The notes beneath the pieces were generated by a model. The model was not told the DNA's origin. It searched no databases and was given only the letters and a program-made list of their open reading frames with translations. A stretch of 64,000 nt of DNA, from the NCBI RefSeq assembly GCF_020080835.1, contig NC_058161.1, forward strand, positions 2,790,001 through 2,854,000, in the 5' to 3' direction. Each line of letters starts with the position of its first letter. Position 1 is the stretch's first letter. A program made the translations under genes and the position numbers. This DNA is from Cotesia glomerata (lineage: Eukaryota > Arthropoda > Insecta > Hymenoptera > Braconidae). This document shows, piece after piece, positions 55,597-64,000 of the stretch.

Positions 55597-56217
55597 AATT
55601 CAAATCCAAAGGGTTTTGATGATATTTTCCGAAAAAATTAATTTTTAAGTCTTAGGACGAAATACTTTTTTATGCACCACAGATCGAATGATATGATTTT
55701 TTATTTATTTTGAATAATAACTCGATTTTTATTATATTACATTTGATTTTTTCCAATTTTCGGGGTTTTTGCACATTTGTTTGATGTTTTCGAGACGTCT
55801 GAGTTATAAAAGTTGGAGATTTATATGTCGTCGATAAACCTACATGAAAATCATCATATATTTAGCTCAATACATTTTTTTTATCACAATATTGGGAATT
55901 TTTTGTTTTTTTTCGCAATTTTCATGGGTTTTTCGGGATTTACTTAGACTTTTAATGGCTGCTGGTCTGAGTACACTTCAGATAAGTATAAAGCAGATCG
56001 AAATACATGAAAATCATGCATAGTTAGAATCTAAAAAATTTTTCAATCACCAAAACCCCCAATTTTCCCTGTTTTTTCGGTTTTTTACAGTTTTCTCAAA
56101 ATCCTAGGGTGTAGGGGCCAAACGGACCTCAAATTCGGGTTCAGCGGGTCAAATTACATGGGAATATATGTGGCGCGTCCCAAGTACAGACAACTTTTTT
56201 TTTTTTGTGTGCCGGTG
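55590..56217 (-). repeat. Right terminal inverted repeat of the 4.2-kb transposon
   Basis: The inverse of 51976-52625. The gene's stop codon (55594-55596) lies at its inner edge, so the repeat arm and the coding 3' end are continuous. Confidence 0.85.
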
Positions 56218-56220
56218 TAA

Positions 56221-57790
56221 TCAATAAAATTAGAAACTTTTATAATTTAAAAATACAGAAAATTTTTTTAATAAATTTATCACTAGACATTACTGCTTTT
56301 TTATTTTTAACCGTGTAATTTTAACGAGTTATTTAATCGGACAGTGCGATAGTGAAATATTGCTTTTCCGGGAGAAAAAAAAATTATTACGCTTGTTACT
56401 TTTACTGTAAAAATAACTTTTTTTTAATTTTATGATTCTAAATACCTTAAGAAAAAAAAATTAATGTGTTGATTCAGACGAAAGTTTAAAATCACTAGAG
56501 ATTTATATAATTTCTCTGTTACATTATTTTTTTTTATTATCCATAAATAAGGCGATAAAATTTTTTTCTAGTTCAAAAAATTTACTTTATCTTTTGTTTC
56601 TTGTTTGTATTTAAAAAAGAGTAGTTACTTCAAATATTAAAACTTAGATAAAAATTTTTTAACGAGTATATTTGACAATAAAAAAAAATTTCCATAAATT
56701 TAGATAAAAAAATTTATTTTAAATTTTTTAAAATAATTTATTTTAAATTTTTTAAAATAATTTATTTAAAAATTTTTAAAATAATTTAAATATTCTTTAA
56801 AAAAAAACTCAATTTTTTTTTGTACTAAAATTTCCAGGTCAAAAACAAAAATTATTCAAAATATTATTCTCTGTTCTCTGTCCATCGTAATTCTTACTCC
56901 TTAATGGCCCGAATCTTCCCGTAGCGTGTTTAGTTCCCGCTCGTTCCGCAAAAAGTTGTAAAAAAAAAAAAAAATGAAACAAAAAGCCAGTACAGGTGAG
57001 GAAGACGATGTCTCGTCAGATAATGATGATGATGATGATGTGACTACTCGTGACTGGTGTTATTTGAACCTTCGGACAAGTGACCTTAAGCAGACGAGAG
57101 TGGAAACTACTCACTCATCTTGTCTATTATTACGCTAACTTATAACTTATAAGTTGTAACGAGGATTGTTGTTATTTTTCTCTTTTCCTTCACAGTATAC
57201 TCTTATCCAGATGAGAGTTTAGTTGTAACTCATATCAGGCTGTACCACTATGTTCATCTACGTGCACTTACATATTCATAAATACATAAGCATACACTGT
57301 TATGTTTTGTGTTACATTACATTATATTACACCAGTATAAATGTACTCACCGGAGTCCGGAGTACAAAAGGTTACTGGGTTTCAGCTTGCGTAAATTTCT
57401 TTCTCTTACGAATTATATCTATATGGCAATTCATCTCACTGTTTTTAACAACTTGCGGTAAATATCAAGGCCACGAATATTCGATTCGCCATAAAGTTAA
57501 ATTAAATTTCTAATTTTTATTTCTTTTATTTAAAAGATTATTTTGTAAAATATTGCAATTAAAAAAAAATTTTTTTTAATCAATTATTTATTTCTATATT
57601 TAAAATTTTATATAAAAAAAATTTTTTGATTATTGAATTAAATTTATTAAATGAATTCAAACCACAAAAAATTTTTTTTTTGAAATTTAAATATCTTCCA
57701 ACTTTTAACTCAAAATTCTATTCAAAGGATAAGAATTACACAAAAAGTGATAAAGACCTTAATTATAAAAAATTAAATTATAAAAATCAA
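56221..57790. other. Intergenic; GC-richer patch with (GAT)n at about 57025-57041
   Basis: The patch at 56880-57210 holds a short GATGATGATGAT tract in the context GTCTCGTCAGATAATGATG. The frames at 57250-57513 and 57626-57883 are low-complexity or overlap element A8. No gene is supported. Confidence 0.4.
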
Positions 57791-57793
57791 AAA

Positions 57794-58494
57794 AGATCCA
57801 AGTACCCTCCTAGAGTAAAGAATGTCTATAAAAAAATAATACGTAGAAATACTTTTGTTATGCATCTTAAAATTAATTTTTAAATTAATTAATAACATTT
57901 TTGAGGAAATTTCCGATAAATTTACTCATTAAATAATTATTAACATTTAATTGACTAATAAAAAATGAAGCACTCTGAATTACCGGTATACACTTGACAA
58001 CACCGCAAGAGTTCCCTAACCTTAAAATTTATTTATGTTTACTGTCTAACTAAAATGACTAAGATCTTCTGGCATTTAAATATCCGCGGTTGCTTATGCG
58101 CCGAGTAACTGCGCAAGCGGTGTTGCCAAGTCAAATATAAGACTTTAAAGAACGCAAGTTCCGAGTGATTTTCCATAAAAAATATAAAATATCTCCGTAA
58201 TATGTTCGGAAAGCTACTTTTTTTATTGTTTTAATCGAAAGCTTATTATTTTTTCAATCAAATTCAATGAAAATAAAATTTTTTTCAAATCGTTAATCGC
58301 ATTAAATTCTTAACCAAATACACGGCTGGTGGAATCTCCATTTCACATGTAAAAATTACAATTTTCAAACCTAATTATTTAATTAAACATACCGGAAACC
58401 TATTTTTGAATTTTTTTCAATTATTAGGCTACGTAGATTGAATTTACAAATTTTCAGGAAGTTTTAAAAATTTTATTACTTCGCGTGGATCTCC
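57794..58494 (+). mobile_element. TTAA-flanked element A8
   Basis: The left terminus is decayed (AAAAGATCCAAGTACCCTCC). The right terminus GCGTGGATCTCC precedes TTAA at 58495-58498. It has the same core as the other A elements, uninterrupted. Confidence 0.75.
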
Positions 58495-58860
58495 TTAAGA
58501 AATTTTATAAATAGAATTTTGTAATTTTTTTTTAAATGAATTTATTTTTAAATAAATTAAATTTCTAAATAATATTTTAGACACTAATTCATTCAAAAGA
58601 AAAATTCAAAAAACCATTTAAATGTCTTTTAACTTCAATATTTTTTTAAAATTAATAATAAAGAAATGAAATTTTGAGTTTCTAAAATAATGGTGTGACA
58701 ACCAATCATTTAATTACAAACATTACCTCTTAATATTATTAATAATTTATACTAAACATTTGTATTGATGTGTAATCCAGCAAAACTTATCGCAATAGTC
58801 TTTTTAAATAATTATATCCTTTACTCTACATCCTTTTACTTTGGATGGATCTCCTTAATT
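58495..58860 (+). repeat. Right flank repeat L after A8, ending in a solo A terminus
   Basis: Matches the A6 right flank (36463-37120) with a single unit instead of three tandem ones. At about 58842-58857 it ends in TGGATGGATCTCC before TTAA, another A right terminus. The L repeat may therefore itself be part of a larger A-type element. Confidence 0.6.
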
Positions 58861-60249
58861 TAAGAAGTCTTAAATAAAAAAAAAAAATTTTTTCTTCATA
58901 ATTTTAAATATCTCAACTTTTAACTTTTGACTCAAAATTCTATTCAAAGGTTAAAAATTACACAAAAAAATTTCCTATGACCTTTTTTTACAGAAAATTA
59001 AATTTTCTACAAAATTTTTCCGTATCTCCAATAATTTATTCAAAATTTAAATTCCAATTAATCTCTAATAAAAATCGCTTAAACATTTTTTATAAAATTT
59101 TCCAACAAAATAAATAAATCCAAGATGGCGTGACTTCCTCCTTGATTCTCGATCTAGCCATCTTGGTCTTAAAGAAATTTTCTTCCTCCGCTTTAAACTC
59201 ATCTTCGCTCGGGTTTACTCGTTCTGCGAAACGTTTCTCGCTTCCTGCATCGCCACTAAAGTGTATTACGTTTTCTTTTTTTTTCGACTTTGTTTTATTG
59301 CCATTTTTTTTTTTTTTTTAGCGATCCTTGATAAGATCAAGAATCTGCACTATCTCTATAAATTCCAGCAACCTTATCTTTATATCTTTTTTATAACAAA
59401 AATAATAATTAATCCTGATATTTAAATATCTCAATAAATTTAATAGATCTGAGTAAACATTTTACAGCCTTTAAACTTTATTATTACTTAACTTTATTTA
59501 ATTAAACATTTTTAATAATCATAATTATTATTATAACTATAATTTCAACTTAAACCGTCGCTAAAAATTATAAAGGGGTAATTTCATTTATTTTATAATC
59601 ATTTTTTAGTAATAAAGTCGGAAATAAAATTTAAGTGTCGTATAAAATTCTGTACCTCCGACATTTGTTATTTCGTTACAAACTTTTTGTATTTTGTATT
59701 AAGGTCTGTTTTCAATAGGGGTCTACTTCTATTCTCTGTCATTAATTCTCCGGTAATGATAGGGTCATTTTTTGCTGCATGGCCAGCTCTTATTATCTCT
59801 ATCTTGTATATATATTGTGTTATACATATACATACTGGGGCAGAGAAACGAGAGGATCCACTGTTTAGTTGTATTCTGGATACCCCGATCCTTGTATTAA
59901 CTTAGAGTCAAGTCAAATTCGGTGCTTTTAGAATCAAGAGACTGACTAAATAAAAGTAAACTGGTTTTCACGGGCCCTGCGGCTGGATTTAACTAGCCGG
60001 TATTTTTATTATCATCTTAGTCAGGACAAAGAATTTTCGAGACAAAGAGTATCCAGATAAAGGATATAGTAATGTAAATAAATGTAAATATTTGGAAATA
60101 AAGAAGAATTTAATGCAAAGCTTGAAATTTTTTTTTTTGATAATCAGAAAATTTCTTGATTTTTTATTATATTTATTAAACTATAAGTAAGTTCTTTTTT
60201 TTAAAAGGAAAATTTTAGTTGCTTTTTCCTTTATTTTTTTTTATACAAA
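58861..60249. other. Intergenic, GC-richer at 59110-59350 and 59640-60010
   Basis: A CCAAGATGGCG word at about 59119-59129 and an inverted GCCATCTTGG at about 59156-59165 resemble YY1/Pho sites. The frames at 59130-59321 and 59687-59905 have no recognised domain. Nothing firmer can be said. Confidence 0.35.
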
Positions 60250-60805
60250 TCTTTATTAAGAGAATAAGAAAAAATTTTGTTTCCAGGATAGTCATGATAA
60301 AATCGGTTTTTTTTAGTGAAATTTAGTGTCATTACAAAGGTCTTAACTTGAATTTGTGCTTTTTCAAGGTTACGTTTCATTCTCACCGATAGTCAATTTA
60401 TTATGATAAATATTTAGGCTGCATTCGAAAATGCTATAATTCTAGATACATAATTAAGAAACGACCTTGTTTCTTGTGAACTATTGACATTTTTAATGAT
60501 ATGAGCTCATCCCGACATTACACTAATCGAGACCTTTCATTTGAGTACCCACATCAATTTTTCATATATTTATATATATTACATATATTTATATATGAAT
60601 ATATGAAAAATATATGAAAAGTGCATGTGGGTACTCAAATGAAAGCTCTTGATAAGTGTAACATTAGGATGAGCTTATAACTTTAAAAATATCAATAATT
60701 AAGAAATGACCTCGTATCTTGTCAACTATTGACATTTTTGAAGATATAAGCTGACCCCGACATTACACTCATCGAGATTTTTCATTTGAGTACCCACATC
60801 AATTT

Positions 60806-60881
<76 letters not shown>

Positions 60882-61549
60882 GAAAAATATTTAAAAATGC
60901 ATGTGGGTACTCAAATGAAAACTCTTGATAAGTGTAACATCAGGATGAGCTTACATCTTCAAAAATATCAATAGTTAGAAAATGACCTCGTATCTTGTCA
61001 GCTACTGACATTTTTAAAGATATAAGCTCACTCCGACATTACACTCATCGAGACCTTTCATTTGAGTACCCACATCAATTTTTCATATATTTATATATAT
61101 TATATATATGTATATATGAAAAATATATCAAAATGTATGTGGGTACTCAAATGAAAGCTCTTGATGAGTGTAACATCGGGATGAGCTTATATCGTTAAAA
61201 ACATCATTAGTTAACAAAATGCAACAGTCATTCCTTAATTCTTAACAATTTCGTAATTATAAGTCCATTCTGATGTTACACTCATCGAGACCTTTCATTT
61301 GATTACCCACATGCACTTTTCATATATTTTATAAATATCATATATATAAAATATATGAAAAATGCAAGTAGGTACTCAAATGAAAACTCTTGATGAGTGT
61401 AACATCGGGATGAGCTTATATCTTTAAAAACGTCAATATTTGAGAAAGTGCAGTGCAATTTAACAAAAATCATTATTTAATAAATTTAAATTTTGATTAT
61501 TAATAGTTCATAAGTCACAGCAGTCACATAGTGACTGCAAGGTTGTCAG
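60250..61549 (+). mobile_element. Helitron-like element H7, 3' CTRR mutated
   Basis: The 5' end TCTTTATTAAGAGAATAAGA is preceded by A. The 3' stem GCAGTCAC-ATA-GTGACTGC is intact and followed by AAGGTTG, but the expected CTAG reads TCAG, then T. Four palindromic units (about 60500-60683, 60747-60958, 61018-61195, 61258-61430) are present, the second with a (TA)n apex at 60812-60872. Confidence 0.8.
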
Positions 61550-62852
61550 TATTTATTATGTAAGACTTAATTTAATGAAATTTTTATTTGGAAAATAGAT
61601 TTTTACTTTCCTAATTTCACTCTCGTTAAGTATTAAAAATAAATTTCACGGATTTTTTATTAAAAAATTGAAAAATCTTGTACTTAAACTAGACATTCAA
61701 ATTACCAATAAGTAAATTGAAGCACTAAATAAAACATTTCCTCACAATAAAATAATCTAACAATTAAATCCTTAAAAAATAAATTTATCTCTAAAATATT
61801 ATATCTCAAAATTAATTTTTAAGGATCAATTCTGTGTCTTGCAAATAATTACCCAAAAAAAAAGAGTAATAAAACTTCAAGACAAAATTTAAAGCTTCGT
61901 GTATAATAAAATTTTTTCACATTGAACATTCCGAGATCCCTTTCTATCACGTTCATTTTCTTCTCTTGCACGTATAATAATTCAGGCTGTTATTCAGACC
62001 AAGGCAAAATGAAGACAAAGGACATAAATGCATGGATATTTTATTTTATATTACAGCAATATATATACATATAAGTATATATGACTTGAATTACTATTAC
62101 TATTACTATTGCTATTTACTTTCTACGAAACAATCTAATCATCTAGTATTCGTTGATGCTTTCACGATTGTCTTCGGTTCCCATGCTCCTGACTTTTCTG
62201 CCTTGCATTTTAGATAGTATTCTTTGCGCTTGGCCTTCACGCAATTACAACTAAAAATACATTTTTATTTTTATATTAATTATTATTGTTCAAAGTTATT
62301 AAAGCCGTGAATCCACCATAAAAATACTACAATAGAAAAAAAAGTAGCACTTTCGATAATTATTGATCCTTTTAACAGCAACCACAAAATTTAAAAATTA
62401 AAAATTTCTTCAAATAATTCGAGAGTAATTTCGCGAAAATAAAAGTAAGCACGACACAATATATAAAAGTAAAGCCGAGCTGAATTTTCTGAGGCGTCCA
62501 ACCAGCGAAATCGTCCAATTACATTGCGTGCATCTCTTTTATGTGTAAGAACGGCGAAAGTGGTTCCACGCGAATAAAATCCATTTCACAGCGGTATCAA
62601 ACCACAATATGATACAAAGCCAAATTATACCTCCAATAATTTAACAACAATAATAATAATTATAAACCGTGATGAATTTTTATATTTTCTTACTCTCTAT
62701 TGCTTATAATAAAAATTAAATTGATATTTATTTTTTTATTCCGTCAAAATATCATCTTCATTTTTTTATAAACTTTTTTTTAAGTGTAAAAATTTTTTAA
62801 ATAAAAAATTCAAAGTTTATATTTTATTTTTAAATCCCCAAATTTTTTTTTA
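61550..62852. other. AT-rich intergenic, nothing recognised
   Basis: A GC-richer patch at about 62440-62600 carries no ORF. The 61-codon frame at 62032-62217 is not supported. The last two bases (TA) are the target of M1. Confidence 0.45.
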
Positions 62853-63528
62853 CACTGATAGAAGGAATTATTAACTATTAATAATTTAATTTATTTGAAG
62901 ACAATTATTTAATTTGTTTAATTTTAATAAATATTTTTTAACATTGAATAAATATTTTTTTCGGAGGAAAGTACATTTATTAATAGTTAATAAGTATTTA
63001 TTAATAGTTAACAAATATTTATTAACAGTTAATAAATATTTTGTTGAGTGAATTTGGTTATAAACAAAAATCATCTTTATAAATTATTTGCATTAATTAT
63101 ATTACATTATAATAACGTTTATTGTAAAATACCAAATTCTATCACAGCTCATAATTATCTTTTATATTTTTAAATATTAAAAACGTTAATTTATTTAGTG
63201 AATTGAATTATTATCATGTATTCCAGCTATAGGGTAATAAAAAGTGTCAAAAGAAAATTGCTATTTTTGCTTTTTATTTTAAATAAATATTTGTTAACAA
63301 TTAACAAATATTCGTTAACCATTAATAAATATTCATTAACAGTTAATAAATTGTACTTAATAAATTACTTATTAACTGTTAATAAATATTTGTTAACTGT
63401 TAACAAATCGCATTTAATAAATAATTTATTAACTGTTAATAAATATTTATTAAATCCTATGATGTTAAAAAATCATTCATTAAAAGTTAATAAAGCTTGT
63501 TAAATATAAACAAATCCTTATATCAGTG
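62853..63528. mobile_element. M-family element M1 (TA target), complete
   Basis: The left end is CACTGATAGAAGGAATTATT, the right end ACAAATCCTTATATCAGTG, with TA at 62851-62852 and 63529-63530. Both subterminal regions consist of TTAATAAATATTTATTAAC permutations (62930-63050; 63280-63450), giving spurious frames on both strands. The middle is unique AT-rich DNA. Confidence 0.8.
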
Positions 63529-63530
63529 TA

Positions 63531-64000
63531 CACTGATAAAAGGATTTATTAACTATCAATAATTTAATTTATTTAAAGACAATTATTTAATTTGTTTAAT
63601 TTTAATAAATATTTTTTAACATTCAATAAATATTCATTTGGGAGGAAAGTACATTTATTAATAGTTAATAAGTATTTTGTTGAGTGATTTTGTTTCGCTT
63701 GCAATGTCATATGATATGAAGATTGCTTATAAACAAAAATCATCTTTACAAATCATTTTTATTAATTATATTACATTATAATAACGTTTATTGTAACATA
63801 CTAAATTCTACCACAGCTCATAATTATTTTTCATATTTTTAAATATTAAAAACATTAATTTATTTAGTGAATTGAATTATTATCATGTATTCCAGCTATA
63901 GGGTAATAAAAAGTGTCAAAAGAAAATTGCTATTTTTGCTTTTTATTTTAAATAAATATTTGTTAACAATTAACAAATATTCGTTAACCATTAATAAATA
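63531..64000. mobile_element. M-family element M2, tandem to M1, cut by window end
   Basis: Starts CACTGATAAAAGGATTTATT directly after the TA shared with M1 and tracks M1 closely (TTCCAGCTATAGGGTAATAA, AAAGTGTCAAAAGAAAATTG). It differs by a segment replacement around 63680-63720 (TTCGCTTGCAATGTCATATG). It continues past the window. Confidence 0.8.

Larger units (their letters stand above)
51976..56217 (+). mobile_element. 4.2-kb DNA transposon with giant inverted arms
   Basis: Termini CACCGGCACACAAAAAAAAA and its inverse are flanked by TAA (51973-51975; 56218-56220). The outer ~640 bases of each arm are nearly identical. Inverted similarity continues through the 3' half of the transposase-like gene: left arm to about 53600, right arm from about 54295. 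The centre holds one copy of the gene's 5' half. A 3-bp TWA target is known for PIF/Harbinger elements, but the protein does not look like that family to me, so the superfamily is left open. Confidence 0.8.

Noticed and set aside
51976..56217. Assembly artefact as sole explanation of the inverted arms
   Set aside because: The arms carry independent deletions and substitutions, which a duplicated-read artefact would not produce.
62886..63503. ORFs with repeated NKYLLTINKY words on both strands
   Set aside because: They come from TTAATAAATATT repeats in element M1. The pattern is present in both orientations and has no coding signature.

Overview
The window is non-coding-rich eukaryotic DNA, very AT-rich, with microsatellites, spliced-looking fragments, LINE tails with poly-A or (AAAT)n, tRNA-headed SINE-like units and many short inverted-repeat elements. 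This fits an arthropod, most likely an insect. A parasitoid wasp or another AT-rich insect is a reasonable guess, but the sequence alone does not settle it. I see no intact conventional host gene. Nearly all recognisable structure is transposable elements, many of them nested.

Main families, named here for convenience. (1) A non-autonomous Helitron-like family (H), about seven copies. It has a 5' TCTATATTATTAAGAG end, a 3' hairpin followed by CTAG or CTAA, and A|T target flanks. Its interior is an array of roughly 170-bp near-palindromes whose apex is often an expanded (TA)n. (2) A roughly 700-bp element (A) with GGAGATCCA termini flanked by TTAA, eight copies, several in tandem and several carrying nested insertions. 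(3) CACTGATAGAAGGA elements (M) with TA target sites. (4) A roughly 860-bp CTTCCCGC family, four copies. (5) A GCACGCCTCATAA family (E), three copies. (6) A double-palindrome GGCGAAGCC module (C). (7) Two 5'-truncated copies of one LINE family. (8) Five tRNA-like sequences, mostly heads of SINE-like units. (9) Single elements with TIRs, including an AGGTAAAAGCCCC element and a CACGG element.

The largest single element, at 51976-56217, is a 4.2-kb DNA transposon with a TAA target duplication. It carries a transposase-like gene with an N-terminal Cys/His region. The gene is broken by four single-base frameshifts. The whole 3' half of the gene is present a second time as an inverted, independently decayed copy in the left arm. 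A broken THAP-domain gene lies near 40.0-40.6 kb.

Layout: 1-9.4 kb is repeats, one complete H copy and a tandem segment. 9.4-11.7 kb is a nested H / tRNA-like / fold-back / E block. 12.8 kb holds a possible Cys-rich exon. 13.2-21.3 kb carries A arrays and the AGGTAAAAGCCCC element. 22.5-27 kb carries M, CTTCCCGC, LINE and a 90-bp MITE. 27.9-33.8 kb is a dense H cluster. 34.9-44.8 kb is a nest of M, A, CTTCCCGC, THAP, C, LINE and an isolated 625-bp inverted repeat. 46.3-48.6 kb is E, SINE and H. 50.2-56.2 kb is E with a nested CTTCCCGC element, then the 4.2-kb transposon. 57.8-64 kb is A, H and two tandem M elements. Between these lie AT-rich stretches with a few GC-richer islands (about 4.4, 8.6, 18.4, 29.7, 34.5, 45.2, 49.5 and 57.0 kb) that could be regulatory or UTR sequence. 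I cannot assign them.
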